In this document: positions 51,985 through 60,036 of the stretch, one piece after another
Numbering within the stretch: position 1 is the stretch's first letter
Layout: each line of letters begins with the position of its first letter
Assembly: GCF_023703375.1 (NCBI RefSeq)
Contig: NZ_JAMQGO010000009.1
Coordinates: 1 to 64,000, forward strand
DNA from: Lutimaribacter degradans
GTDB taxonomy: Bacteria > Pseudomonadota > Alphaproteobacteria > Rhodobacterales > Rhodobacteraceae
DNA length: 64,000 bases
Direction of reading: 5' to 3'
The notes under the pieces: model-generated
Databases searched by the model: none
The model's input: the letters and a program-made list of their open reading frames with translations, nothing else
What the model was told of the DNA's origin: nothing
Position numbers and translations under genes: made by a program

Positions 51985-51993
51985 CCAAAAAAC

Positions 51994-52025
51994 GAAACGC
52001 CCGCTGATGGGCCAGCGGGCGTTTC
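51994..52025. terminator. Intrinsic terminator of the ATP synthase F0 operon (bidirectional)
   Basis: GAAACGCCCGCTG (51994-52006), 6-base loop, CAGCGGGCGTTTC (52013-52025), between convergent genes. Read leftward it is followed by GTTTTTT, so it clearly ends the atp operon. It may also end the regulator gene. Confidence 0.9.
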
Positions 52026-52049
52026 CAACTATTGGCGGGTCTGAGTGGC

Positions 52050-52607
52050 TTAGTGCAGCTTTTCACCCACGTCGCCAATGGCCGCGTCGATCAGCTTGTT
52101 GCCCTCGGTCGCGGTCATCTGCTTGGCGATAACGTCACCCGCCGCCGCAATGGCAATGCGTGCGGCAGTGTCGCGCACCTGTTTGACAGCGTTGGCCTCG
52201 GCCATCTTGATCTGGTCTTCGGCGGCGACCATGCGGCGTTCGATGGATTTCTGCAGATCGGCCTTTGCTTGCTCGGCGGCCAGCGTGGCCTCTTCCTTGG
52301 CGTGTTTCACGATGCGGTCGGCCTGTTCCTGCACTTCTTTCTGCTTGCGCTCGTAAGAGGCCAGGATGGTCTGGGCCTCTTCACGCAAGGCGCGCGCTTC
52401 GTCCAGTTCCGACTGGATGCCATCGGCGCGCTTGTCCAGCATACCGATCACCAGCGTTGGCACCTTGAAATAGAACAGCACCGCGATGAACAGCAAAAAG
52501 CCCAGGGTCACGATGAAATCGGTGTTGCCCAGCGAAAAGAACGGGCCGCTTGCCGCGGCGGCGGGGCTTGCGGTTGTCAGGGCAATCAGAATGGCAATCT
52601 TGCGCAT
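52050..52607 (-). CDS. atpF: ATP synthase F0 subunit b
   Basis: This 185-residue subunit has a short N-terminal leader-like segment (MRKIAILIALTTASPAAAASG). It is followed by a membrane anchor (FIVTLGFLLFIAVLFYFKV) and a long amphipathic coiled coil (RADGIQSELDEARALREEAQTILASYERKQ and onward). It forms the peripheral stator with b', linking F0 to F1. Last gene of the F0 cluster and followed by an intrinsic terminator. The presence of both b and b' genes is a photosynthetic/alphaproteobacterial trait. The N-terminal Ala-rich stretch could be processed. Confidence 0.92.
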   Translation of the reverse strand: MRKIAILIALTTASPAAAASGPFFSLGNTDFIVTLGFLLFIAVLFYFKVPTLVIGMLDKRADGIQSELDEARALREEAQTILASYERKQKEVQEQADRIVKHAKEEATLAAEQAKADLQKSIERRMVAAEDQIKMAEANAVKQVRDTAARIAIAAAGDVIAKQMTATEGNKLIDAAIGDVGEKLH

Positions 52608-52611
52608 GGTC

Positions 52612-53148
52612 TTACCCTTTCATCCGGTTCGCGACAGCCGCGTTTACGGTCTTGGCGTCGGCTTTTCCACCCAGCGCAGCCACGATCTCGGCCGCGGTGT
52701 CCTTGGCGACGACCTGCACGCTTTCCATCGCGCTCGCCTGAATCTCGGCGATCTTCTTTTCACCTTCGGCGGTTTTTTCCGCGATCTCAGCGTCGGCCTT
52801 GGCAGTCGCTTCGTCCAGCTCTGTCTGGATTTCGGCTTTCGCCTCGGAGATGATGCGCTGAGCCTCGGCGCGGGCATCGGCCAGCGCCTTGTTGTAAGCC
52901 TCTTCGGCCTCGACAGCCTTGGCCTTCAACTCGTCGGCGGCGGCGATGTCGTTGGTGATGGTCCCCTGACGCTCGGCCAGAACGGCCGCGATGCGCGGCA
53001 GCGCGATGCGCGACAGGACGAAATAGATCACGACCAGCGTGACCATAAGCCAGAAAATCTGGTGGTCCCAGTTCGAGAAATCCAGCTGCGGCATGCCGGG
53101 TGCGGCTGCCCCTTGCGCGGCGTCAGCGGCGTTGGTTTCGGTCGCCAT
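52612..53148 (-). CDS. atpG: ATP synthase F0 subunit b'
   Basis: This 178-residue subunit has an acidic N-terminal arm ([24 protein letters not shown]) and a membrane segment ([29 protein letters not shown]). A long coiled coil rich in Glu, Ala and Lys follows. It pairs with AtpF in the stator stalk. A strong AAGGAGG site precedes the ATG at 53148. It is 4 bases upstream of atpF. A large hairpin in the 92-base gap after atpE separates it from the c-subunit gene, which needs many more copies. Confidence 0.92.
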   Translation of the reverse strand: MATETNAADAAQGAAAPGMPQLDFSNWDHQIFWLMVTLVVIYFVLSRIALPRIAAVLAERQGTITNDIAAADELKAKAVEAEEAYNKALADARAEAQRIISEAKAEIQTELDEATAKADAEIAEKTAEGEKKIAEIQASAMESVQVVAKDTAAEIVAALGGKADAKTVNAAVANRMKG

Positions 53149-53179
53149 ATCGTCCTCCTTGGGGAACTTTCCGGTTACA

Positions 53180-53215
53180 CCGGGCAGTCACGCGGCGAAA
53201 GCGGTGACTGCCCGG
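53180..53215 (-). other. Strong mRNA hairpin after atpE
   Basis: CCGGGCAGTCAC (53180-53191) and GTGACTGCCCGG (53204-53215) with a 12-base loop, between the c-subunit and b'-subunit genes. No T-tract, so probably an RNA-stabilising or attenuating element, not a full terminator. Confidence 0.7.
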
Positions 53216-53240
53216 CCGTAAGGATCAGGTTCCGTAAGGT

Positions 53241-53465
53241 TCAGACGGCGAACATCAGCAGCAGAGCAACCAGGAACGAGAAGATGCCCAGGGCTTCTGC
53301 GAATGCGATGCCGATGAAAAGGGTCGCGGTCTGCGACGCGGCGGCCGAGGGGTTGCGCAATGCGCCGGCCAGGAAGTTGCCCGCGACGTTGCCCACACCG
53401 ATTGCGGCTGCGCCCGAACCGATTGCTGCCAGGCCTGCGCCGATATGTGCCAGTTGACCTTCCAT
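53241..53465 (-). CDS. atpE: ATP synthase F0 subunit c
   Basis: This 74-residue proteolipid has two hydrophobic helices ([30 protein letters not shown] and [26 protein letters not shown]). They are joined by the polar loop [10 protein letters not shown] (Arg contacting F1). The proton-carrying glutamate is in IAFAEALGI of helix 2. No sodium-type Gln/Glu ligand pattern is evident. It forms the rotor ring of about 10 copies or more. The ATG at 53465 has a strong TAAGGAG site. Hairpins flank the gene on both sides, likely raising its relative expression. Confidence 0.95.
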   Translation of the reverse strand: MEGQLAHIGAGLAAIGSGAAAIGVGNVAGNFLAGALRNPSAAASQTATLFIGIAFAEALGIFSFLVALLLMFAV

Positions 53466-53511
53466 TGGTGTATCTCCTTACGATTGGAAGTTGGAATTCA
53501 GTGTTTCTCGT

Positions 53512-53567
53512 GGGGAAAGCGCAGGATGCGCTCCCCCGTCTGCGTAAGGTGGGCAGTGCTGCCCACC
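53512..53567 (-). other. Two mRNA hairpins between atpB and atpE
   Basis: GGGGAAAGCGCA...TGCGCTCCCC (53512-53536, small bulge) and GGTGGGCAG-N2-CTGCCCACC (53548-53567) fill the 109-base gap. With the hairpin after atpE they bracket the c-subunit message and may protect it after processing. Confidence 0.6.
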
Positions 53568-53574
53568 ATGCTCC

Positions 53575-54330
53575 TTAGTGCGACGGGTGCAATGCATCCT
53601 TCAGATACACGCAGGTCAGGATGGTAAAGACATAGGCCTGGATAAAGGACACCAGCACCTCGAGCCCGTACATCGCGGTAATGGCCACGACTGAAACCGG
53701 GCTGACCACGGCGATTGCGGCGAACCCCGCGAATACCTTGATCACCGCGTGCCCCGCCATGACGTTGCCTGCCAAACGAATGGAGTGGCTGACCGGGCGC
53801 ACGAAGTAGGAAATGATCTCGATGATGGCCAGGATCGGGCGCAGCGCCAGCGGCGCCGAGCTGACCCAGAACAGCCCCAGAAACTTGGCGCCGTTCTTGA
53901 CAAAGCCCACGATGGTGACGGTGACAAAGACCAGCAGAGCCAGCACCACCGTCACGGCGAAATGCGACGTGGTTGTAAATGCCATCGGGACGAGGCCCAG
54001 GAAGTTCGCGAAGACGATGAACATGAACAGCGTCATGATGTAGGGGAAGAATGCCAGCGCATCCTTGCCCGCCACGTCTTCAACCATCTTGTAGATGAAC
54101 CCGTAGGCCAGTTCGGCCACCGATTGCGTGCGCGACGGGATGACCGCGCGGCGCGACGTGCCCAAGATCATCAGGGCGGCCACTGCGGCAATCGCCAGCG
54201 CCATCCAAAGCGTCACGTTGGTGATGGTGAAAAGGCCGACCGGCCCGTCGCCAAACAGCGGCTTGACGATGAACTGATCCATCGGGTGGAAAACCAGACC
54301 GCCCTCTTCGGCACCTTTTTCCGTCGCCAT
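53575..54330 (-). CDS. atpB: ATP synthase F0 subunit a
   Basis: This 251-residue protein has about five to six membrane helices. The key proton-channel arginine is in [20 protein letters not shown], with polar partners in [24 protein letters not shown]. The start at 54330 (ATG) has GAGGG upstream. The TTG two codons earlier is not needed. It lies 2 bases after the atpI stop. It forms the stator half-channel against the c ring. The C-terminal HPSH end is normal for alphaproteobacteria. Confidence 0.95.
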   Translation of the reverse strand: MATEKGAEEGGLVFHPMDQFIVKPLFGDGPVGLFTITNVTLWMALAIAAVAALMILGTSRRAVIPSRTQSVAELAYGFIYKMVEDVAGKDALAFFPYIMTLFMFIVFANFLGLVPMAFTTTSHFAVTVVLALLVFVTVTIVGFVKNGAKFLGLFWVSSAPLALRPILAIIEIISYFVRPVSHSIRLAGNVMAGHAVIKVFAGFAAIAVVSPVSVVAITAMYGLEVLVSFIQAYVFTILTCVYLKDALHPSH

Positions 54331-54332
54331 GT

Positions 54333-54680
54333 TCAACCCTCTTTGTCGTTCTCGGCCCGGTTGGCCGCGATTTCCTTTGCCTGGAACTCTCCTGCCGAGC
54401 GGATCATCGTCTTGATCCCGGCGGCAAGCCCCAGAAATGTAAACACCACCATCAGGAACGGCAGAGTGCCAAACACGCTGTCCAGTCCGTACCCGATGCC
54501 GAAACCGATCCCCAGACCGGCCACCATCTCGATCACCATCCGCCAGGCAAGCTGCGCCTGGGAATAATGCTCTTCCATGTGGTCCTTGGGCTGATGGGCC
54601 GCTTTCGCGGCTTCAATCTTTGCCTCAAGCTCGGCCAGACGGCGCTGCTTTTCGGGATCGTCCACGCCAAGAACCCCCAT
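54333..54680 (-). CDS. atpI: ATP synthase accessory protein AtpI
   Basis: This 115-residue protein has a charged, helical N-terminus ([61 protein letters not shown]) and two membrane segments. This is the AtpI/Atp-zeta-neighbour pattern: [48 protein letters not shown]. It assists c-ring assembly or magnesium uptake in the family. ATG 54680 fits family length. It lacks a ribosome site and lies about 10 bases after the predicted transcription start. First gene of the F0 operon. Confidence 0.85.
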   Translation of the reverse strand: MGVLGVDDPEKQRRLAELEAKIEAAKAAHQPKDHMEEHYSQAQLAWRMVIEMVAGLGIGFGIGYGLDSVFGTLPFLMVVFTFLGLAAGIKTMIRSAGEFQAKEIAANRAENDKEG

Positions 54681-54696
54681 GGGTTTGCTTGGCGCT

Positions 54697-54725
54697 TTGC
54701 TACGGCGCGGCACCCGATGAGTCAA
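54697..54725 (-). promoter_or_regulatory. Promoter of the ATP synthase F0 operon
   Basis: Read leftward TTGACT (54720-54725) and TAGCAA (54697-54702), 17 bases apart, place the start about 10 bases before the atpI ATG. Pattern match only. Confidence 0.4.
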
Positions 54726-54822
54726 GCGCCCGTTCGCAACCGGCGAAAACACGGCAACCTGTTGATTTAATTTCATTTATGGGAAAACGCTCAAACGCCA
54801 AACCTGCCCGCGTGCCACTTGT

Positions 54823-54851
54823 TTGCGCCAACAGGGGCGGAAACCCATATT
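54823..54851 (+). promoter_or_regulatory. Promoter of the ArsR-family gene
   Basis: TTGCGC (54823-54828) and CATATT (54846-54851), 17 bases apart, with a palindromic operator directly after the -10 box. Confidence 0.45.
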
Positions 54852-54866
54852 CAACCAAATGGTTGA
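54851..54866. promoter_or_regulatory. Perfect ArsR-type palindrome
   Basis: TCAACCA-N2-TGGTTGA with 7-base arms, overlapping the last base of the -10 box. The CAACC/GGTTG form is typical for this ArsR subgroup. Confidence 0.7.
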
Positions 54867-54898
54867 CGATCATCCACCCCCGCGCGATAGCAACAGGC

Positions 54899-55228
54899 AT
54901 GACACAAGACCTCGACGCAATCTTCGCCGCCCTGGCCGACCCGACGCGGCGTGCGATCCTGTCGATGCTGCTCGAGGATGACATGGCCGTCACCGATGTG
55001 GCCGATCCCTTCGAGATGAGCCTGACCGGCATTTCCAAGCACCTGACCATCCTCACCCGCGCCGGGTTGATCACACAGGAAAAGCGCGGTCGCGTGAAAT
55101 GGTGCAAGCTGGAACCCGATGCCCTTCGCGAGGCCTCCGTATGGATGCAGGGCTTTGGCCAATTCGAAGCGATCAACCTTGACGCGTTCGAGGCATTCCT
55201 GGCGCGCGAATTCGGCGCCGATACCTGA
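54899..55228 (+). CDS. ArsR-family transcriptional regulator
   Basis: This 109-residue winged-helix protein begins MTQDLDAIFAALADPTRRAILSMLLEDDMAVTDVADPFEMSLTGISKHLTILTRAGLITQEKRGRVKWCKLEPDALREAS. This is the SdpR/PhoU-like ArsR subgroup usually paired with SRPBCC (AHSA1) proteins. No metal-binding Cys-x-Cys in the recognition helix, so not a metal sensor of the classical type. Here no SRPBCC gene follows. The perfect palindrome over its start site suggests autorepression. It is divergent from atpI and convergent with the EamA gene. Confidence 0.85.
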   Translation: MTQDLDAIFAALADPTRRAILSMLLEDDMAVTDVADPFEMSLTGISKHLTILTRAGLITQEKRGRVKWCKLEPDALREASVWMQGFGQFEAINLDAFEAFLAREFGADT

Positions 55229-55232
55229 AAAT

Positions 55233-56165
55233 CTATACTGGCCCGCCCTGAGCGGTGCCTTGCGCCGCGCCGGCAGCCTTGCGCGCCTCGTCGTCGCGCA
55301 ACAGCAAAAGCAGCGCCAGCACGCTCAACCCGACACCGCCCAGCAAGATCGTGGGTGGCGTGCCATGGCCCAGCATGAATTCCCACACCACGACCCAGGT
55401 CGGCGTCAGGTAGGTATAAGCCATCACCTTGGCCGAGGGCAGCCGCAGCGTGGCGTATTGCAGCAATACGAATGTCGCCGAGGAGGCAAAGATCGCCAGG
55501 TAAGCCAGCGCCACCCAGACCAGCCCCGGCAGCGCGGCCCAGTCGGTGGCCACGATGTCTTGCCAGCCCCACGCACCCACCAGCAAACCGCCCGCCAGCA
55601 ACATGCCAAAGGTGAACACGACGGCAGGTTCGCCCCGGTTCAATACCCGTACCAGCGGGGTGTAGACCGCGTGCGCCACGCAACCCACGAAATAGATCGC
55701 CTCACCCCGGCCAATCTGAAATTGCGCCAACAGGCCCAGATCGGCGCGAAAGATGACCCAAAGCGCCCCGACCGCCCCGATGGCCAGCGCCAACGCCATG
55801 CGCGGCGTGGTGACCTGCCGCAGCAACACCCAACCCGCCACAGCCGACACGATGGGTGTCAGCGTGAAGACGGCCGAGGCCGAAACCGCCGGCGCGGTTT
55901 TCAGCCCCTCGAACATCAACACGAAATAGGCGCCGAAAATTCCTCCAAGCACCAGGTAGCGCCACGGTGCGCGAAAGGCGCTGCGGGGCAGGCCATGGGT
56001 GGCCAGCGCCACGCTGCCCACGATGACCGCCGCCAGCGCGAACCGCAACGCGTTCAACGCGCTTGGCGCGATGTCGTTGGCCACCAGAACGCCAAGCGAG
56101 AAAGACCCCGCCACCAGCGCCGAGAACAAAAGCATTGCCAGGTGGCCGCGTGCGACCTCGCTCAT
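55233..56165 (-). CDS. EamA/DMT-family transporter
   Basis: This 310-residue membrane protein has ten hydrophobic segments in two EamA repeats. The first runs from HLAMLLFSALVAGSFSLGVLVANDIAPSALNALRFALAAVIVG and the second from GEAIYFVGCVAHAVYTPLVRVLNRGEPAVVFTFGMLLAGGLLVG. It is expected to export a metabolite or amino acid. The start overlaps the LysR stop by ATGA, so the regulator and transporter form one unit and the regulator probably controls a distant or self-contained function. Substrate unknown. Confidence 0.85.
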   Translation of the reverse strand: MSEVARGHLAMLLFSALVAGSFSLGVLVANDIAPSALNALRFALAAVIVGSVALATHGLPRSAFRAPWRYLVLGGIFGAYFVLMFEGLKTAPAVSASAVFTLTPIVSAVAGWVLLRQVTTPRMALALAIGAVGALWVIFRADLGLLAQFQIGRGEAIYFVGCVAHAVYTPLVRVLNRGEPAVVFTFGMLLAGGLLVGAWGWQDIVATDWAALPGLVWVALAYLAIFASSATFVLLQYATLRLPSAKVMAYTYLTPTWVVVWEFMLGHGTPPTILLGGVGLSVLALLLLLRDDEARKAAGAAQGTAQGGPV

Positions 56166-57055
56166 GCCGTGGGGCCTTCGCTATCCCAGTCCTTGGCGCG
56201 ATCCTTGAGAAAGGTCAAAAGTCCTTGCACCTTGGCGGTACGATGAAGATCGACATGGGTGACGAGCCACATTTGTACCGCCCACATCTTTTGCGGCGGC
56301 ATCACCTCAAGAAGGTCTTCATGGCGCGCGGCCTCCCACAGGGGAAGGAAACCGATGCCCGCCCCCTCCAGCAAGGCCAGTTCCAGCGCGCGGCTTTCGC
56401 TGCTGCGAAACCGAATGGCATCTTCATTGACACGGTCGCGCAGCCAGCGATTGAACGGCGCGCGCATCGACGGGTCATCGGGCGCGACAAAGGCGTGGCC
56501 GGCAAAATCCTCGGGCCCCTCGGGCAGGCCATGCGCATCGGCATAGGCCCGCGCGGCATAAAGCCCGTGCATCTGGGTGAAAAAGGGCTGAACCACATTG
56601 TCGGGTTCTTCCGGTGTGGCACCGGCACGGATGGCCACGTGGGCCTCGCCGTATTCCAGGCGGAACAATCGTTCGCCCGTCAGGTAACGCAGCACCAGTT
56701 CGGGATTGTCACGCTGGAAATCCGTCAGCGCCGGAGCCAACAGCGGCGCCAGCCCGGCAAGCGATGTCAGCACCAGTTCACCCCGCATGTCATTGCCGCC
56801 ACCTTTCAACCGGCCCGCCAATTGCTGAAATTGCTCATCGGTGGTTTGCGCCACCCGCAACAGGTCTTGCCCGGCCTCGGTCGGGGTATAGCCGCGCGCA
56901 TGGCGCTGGAACAGCTTGACGCCCAGCCGCCCCTCGAGCGCGTCAATATGGCGGATCACGGTGGCGTGGTGCACGCCCAGAACCTCGGCCGCGCCACTGA
57001 CAGTGCCCAGGCGCGCCACCTGGAACGCGGTGCGAATTTCGTCCCAGTTATCCAT
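56162..57055 (-). CDS. LysR-family transcriptional regulator
   Basis: This 297-residue LysR protein has the winged helix DEIRTAFQVARLGTVSGAAEVLGVHHATVIRHIDALEGRLGVKLFQRHARGYTPTEAGQDLL (residues about 5-65). A periplasmic-binding-like effector domain (AGLAPLLAPALTDFQRDNPELVLRYLTGERLF...) follows. HH in the recognition helix and the short wing resemble the GcvA/PerR subgroup. The ATG at 57055 follows GGGGAAGAG. Its stop overlaps the EamA start. Unusually for LysR it is not divergent from a target gene. Confidence 0.87.
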   Translation of the reverse strand: MDNWDEIRTAFQVARLGTVSGAAEVLGVHHATVIRHIDALEGRLGVKLFQRHARGYTPTEAGQDLLRVAQTTDEQFQQLAGRLKGGGNDMRGELVLTSLAGLAPLLAPALTDFQRDNPELVLRYLTGERLFRLEYGEAHVAIRAGATPEEPDNVVQPFFTQMHGLYAARAYADAHGLPEGPEDFAGHAFVAPDDPSMRAPFNRWLRDRVNEDAIRFRSSESRALELALLEGAGIGFLPLWEAARHEDLLEVMPPQKMWAVQMWLVTHVDLHRTAKVQGLLTFLKDRAKDWDSEGPTA

Positions 57056-57462
57056 CTCTTCCCCATGCTGCCATTCGTGCCACCCGACTATGCGCCGCGG
57101 CGACGGGAATGACCAGACCAGCCCGGCAACGGGCCCGGCCCTGCGCAAAGCCCTGCCGCCCCGGCCCGCGCACGCACCAAACCCGCCGGGCACAACAGCG
57201 GTATTCGGAACCATGCACACACCACTGTTGTACATGGGCGCAGGCGCGCATGGCTTGACTCGGGTCGCCGCGCGGCATATGCCCCTGATCGATATCCCGG
57301 AAGGCTCTGTTCTTCCGGTCCTTGGCCGCAGGCAAGGATCGCCCCCCGTCAGCGCGTTGCGCCCACGGGGGCAATTCTGGTTTGGACGGCCGGGGTTTCG
57401 AAACAAAACGCGCGCCCCCATCTGGGCAGGCAAGAATTAGGCCACGCAAAGGAGCCTGCGGC
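57056..57462. other. Gene-free region upstream of ffh
   Basis: No protein gene is visible in these 407 bases (open frames here are extensions of the flanking genes). It contains the ffh promoter at 57255 and a leader of roughly 170 bases. I see no SRP RNA, tRNA or riboswitch in it. Confidence 0.6.
57255..57283 (+). promoter_or_regulatory. Promoter of ffh
   Basis: TTGACT (57255-57260) and TATGCC (57278-57283), 17 bases apart. The transcription start would lie near 57290 with a leader of about 170 bases. Confidence 0.45.
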
Positions 57463-58953
57463 ATGTTTGAAAATCTGTCCGAACGCCTTTCCGGCGTATT
57501 CGACCGCCTGACGAAACAGGGTGCGCTGTCCGAAGATGACGTGAAAACCGCCCTGCGCGAGGTGCGCGTGGCCTTGCTCGAGGCCGACGTATCGCTGCCC
57601 GTCGCGCGCGAATTCATCAAGACCGTGCAGGACAAGGCCACCGGCCAGGCGGTTACGAAATCGGTCACGCCGGGCCAGCAAGTCGTCAAGATCGTGCATG
57701 ACGCGCTGATCGACACGCTGACCGGCGACGAAGACCCCGGCAAGCTGAAAATCGACAACCCGCCCGCGCCTGTGCTGATGGTGGGCCTGCAGGGCGGCGG
57801 CAAGACCACGACCACCGCCAAGCTGGCCAAGCGCCTGAAAGAGAAAGAGGGCAAGCGCGTGCTGATGGCCTCGCTTGACGTCTACCGACCTGCCGCGATG
57901 GATCAGCTGGCCGTGCTGGGTGCGCAGATCGGCGTCGATACCCTGCCGATCGTGCCGGGGCAAAAACCCGTCGACATCGCCAGGCGTGCCAAGCAGCAGG
58001 CAACGATGGGCGGTTACGATGTCTACATGCTGGACACTGCCGGCCGCCTGCAGATCGACGAAGTCTTGATGCAAGAGGTCGAGGATGTGCGCGATGTCGT
58101 ACACCCGCGCGAAACCCTGCTGGTGGTCGACGGCCTGACCGGCCAGGTTGCCGTCGAAGTGGCCGAGGAATTCGACGCCAAGATCGGCATTTCCGGCGTG
58201 GTCCTCACGCGGATGGATGGCGACGGGCGCGGCGGTGCCGCCCTGTCGATGCGCGCGGTCACGGGCAAGCCCATCCGCTTTGTCGGCCTGGGCGAAAAGA
58301 TGGACGCGCTCGAAACGTTCGAGCCCGAGCGCATCGCCGGCCGCATCCTCGGCATGGGCGACATCGTCAGCCTTGTCGAGAAAGCGCAGGAAACCATCGA
58401 GGCTGAACAGGCCGAGCGCATGATGCGTCGCTTCAAGAAGGGTCAGTTCAACATGAACGACCTGAAGATGCAGCTTGAACAGATGCAGAAGATGGGCGGC
58501 ATGGAATCGATCATGGGCATGATGCCCGGCATGGGCAAGATGGCCAAGCAGGTGCAAGAGGCCGGATTCGACGACAAGGTGATCCGCCAGCAGGTGGCCC
58601 TGATCAACTCGATGACCAAGAAGGAACGCGCCAACCCCCAGATCCTGCAGGCCAGCCGCAAGAAACGCATCGCCAAGGGTGCCGGCATGGAGGTGTCCGA
58701 CCTCAACAAGCTGCTGAAGATGCAGCGCCAGATGTCGGACATGATGAAAAAGATGGGCAAGATGGGCAAGGGCGGCGCGCTCAAGCAGGCCATGAAGGGT
58801 ATGTTCGGCAAGGGCGGCATGCCCGACATGAACGACCCCAAGGCGATGGAAGAAGCCGCGAAGGCGATGGGTGGCAAGATGCCCGGCGGGCTTGGCGGCC
58901 CCGGGGGCATGCAACTGCCCGGCGGGCTCAGCGGCCTGGGCAAGAAGAAGTAA
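57463..58953 (+). CDS. ffh: Signal recognition particle protein Ffh
   Basis: This 496-residue SRP GTPase has an N domain (residues 1-85, MFENLSERLSGVFDRLTKQG) and a G domain with P-loop GLQGGGKTTTTAKLAKRLK. G3 is DTAGRLQ and G4 is TRMDGDGRGGAALS. The methionine-rich M domain (about 300-440) contains QMQKMGGMESIMGMMPGMG and the RNA-binding helix NPQILQASRKKRIAKGAGM. A Gly/Met-rich tail follows. It targets membrane proteins with 4.5S RNA and FtsY. The ATG at 57463 has AAAGGAG. It heads the conserved ffh-rpsP-rimM-trmD-rplS neighbourhood. Confidence 0.97.
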   Translation: MFENLSERLSGVFDRLTKQGALSEDDVKTALREVRVALLEADVSLPVAREFIKTVQDKATGQAVTKSVTPGQQVVKIVHDALIDTLTGDEDPGKLKIDNPPAPVLMVGLQGGGKTTTTAKLAKRLKEKEGKRVLMASLDVYRPAAMDQLAVLGAQIGVDTLPIVPGQKPVDIARRAKQQATMGGYDVYMLDTAGRLQIDEVLMQEVEDVRDVVHPRETLLVVDGLTGQVAVEVAEEFDAKIGISGVVLTRMDGDGRGGAALSMRAVTGKPIRFVGLGEKMDALETFEPERIAGRILGMGDIVSLVEKAQETIEAEQAERMMRRFKKGQFNMNDLKMQLEQMQKMGGMESIMGMMPGMGKMAKQVQEAGFDDKVIRQQVALINSMTKKERANPQILQASRKKRIAKGAGMEVSDLNKLLKMQRQMSDMMKKMGKMGKGGALKQAMKGMFGKGGMPDMNDPKAMEEAAKAMGGKMPGGLGGPGGMQLPGGLSGLGKKK

Positions 58954-58957
58954 GCCA

Positions 58958-59512
58958 ATGCCCCTGACCAACGCCCCCACACTGGAAACCGCGAACCTGA
59001 TCCTGCGCAGCCACGAGGCGCGGGATATCGAGCCGATGATCGCCTTTCTGACCGATCAGGAACGCGCGGCCGGGTTCGGCGCCTATGACAACCGCCACGA
59101 CGCGTGGCGCTGGGTCGCGCTGTCGGTCGGGCACTGGCACATTCACGGCTACGGCTACTTCACCATCGAAGACAAGGCATCGGGCCAGCCTGCCGGGTTT
59201 ACCGGCATCTGGAACCCCGATGGCTGGCCCGAGCCGGAAATCGGCTGGGTCGTGTTCGACGGGTTCGAAGGCCGCGGCGTGGCGTTCGAGGCCGCCGCCC
59301 GCGCCCGCGACTGGGCCTATAGCGACTTGGGCTTCACCACGCTGACCTCGAACATCGTGCCGGGCAATACCCGCTCGGTCCAGTTGGCCGAACGGCTGGG
59401 CGCGTGGTTCGAACGCCAATACCAGAACGCCTACATGGGCACCGAAATGCTTTACCGCCATCCAGGGCCTGACATGCTCGACTCCGACGGCGGAATCGAG
59501 GCTTACACATGA
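58958..59512 (+). CDS. GNAT-family acetyltransferase, tandem copy 1 (RimJ/RimL type)
   Basis: This 184-residue protein has the GNAT_3 (RimJ/RimL) layout: N-terminal LETANLILRSHEARDIEPMIAFL, then VGHWHIHGYGYFTIEDKASGQPAGFTGIWNPDGWPEPEIGWVV. The acetyl-CoA loop region FEGRGVAFEAAARARDWAYSDLGF and NTRSVQLAERLGAWF follow. It begins 4 bases after the ffh stop and overlaps copy 2 by ATGA. Copies 2 and 3 share GHW..xGYGM and PE(I/L)xW. The targets are unknown. Close linkage to translation genes hints at ribosomal proteins or tRNA-linked substrates, an inference. Confidence 0.85.
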   Translation: MPLTNAPTLETANLILRSHEARDIEPMIAFLTDQERAAGFGAYDNRHDAWRWVALSVGHWHIHGYGYFTIEDKASGQPAGFTGIWNPDGWPEPEIGWVVFDGFEGRGVAFEAAARARDWAYSDLGFTTLTSNIVPGNTRSVQLAERLGAWFERQYQNAYMGTEMLYRHPGPDMLDSDGGIEAYT

Positions 59513-60033
59513 CGCGGATCACCGTTGATATCCCGGTGATCGAAACCGACCGGCTGATCCTGCGCGCCATGCAGGAGACCGACCTGGACGTGATCGCCGA
59601 TTTCTTTGCAGATGACCGCAGCAGCTTTGTCGGCGGTCCCAAGTCGCGGGCCGACAGCTGGCGCACCATCGCGGGGGCCCTGGGGCACTGGATGCTGCGC
59701 GGCTACGGCATGTGGCTGGCGGCCGAGCGGGCCACCGATCGGCCCGTCGGCGGCGTCGGCTTCCTGTTTCCCGAAGGCTGGGACGAACCCGAACTGGGCT
59801 GGCATCTCTATAACGGGCACGAGGGCAAGGGCTACGCCTACGAGGCCGCAATTGCCGCCCGCACCCACGGGGCCAGGCATTTCGGGCTGGATGGCGTAAT
59901 CAGCTACATAGCACCGGACAACACCCGTTCGGCGGCGCTGGCCCGACGCATGGGGGCCACGCTGGAACGGCAGGGCACCCTTCTGGGGCATGCGGTCGAT
60001 GTCTACCGCCACCCCACGCAGGAGGCCGCGTAA
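59509..60033 (+). CDS. GNAT-family acetyltransferase, tandem copy 2
   Basis: This 174-residue GNAT_3 protein has IETDRLILRAMQETDLDVIADFFADDRSSFVGG, then LGHWMLRGYGMWLAAERATDRPVGGVGFLFPEGWDEPELGWHLYNGHEGKGYAYEAAIAART (acetyl-CoA loop). It ends with NTRSAALARRMGATLERQG. Paralogous to the genes on both sides. Start shares ATGA with copy 1, and copy 3 begins 3 bases after its stop. The three probably arose by tandem duplication and then diverged in the substrate-facing first third. Confidence 0.85.
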   Translation: MTRITVDIPVIETDRLILRAMQETDLDVIADFFADDRSSFVGGPKSRADSWRTIAGALGHWMLRGYGMWLAAERATDRPVGGVGFLFPEGWDEPELGWHLYNGHEGKGYAYEAAIAARTHGARHFGLDGVISYIAPDNTRSAALARRMGATLERQGTLLGHAVDVYRHPTQEAA

Positions 60034-60036
60034 ACC

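Noticed and set aside
57349..58980. 543-codon open frame on the minus strand opposite ffh
   Set aside because: Antisense shadow of ffh. The His- and Leu-rich composition reflects the complement of Met/Lys/Gly codons and shows no motif.
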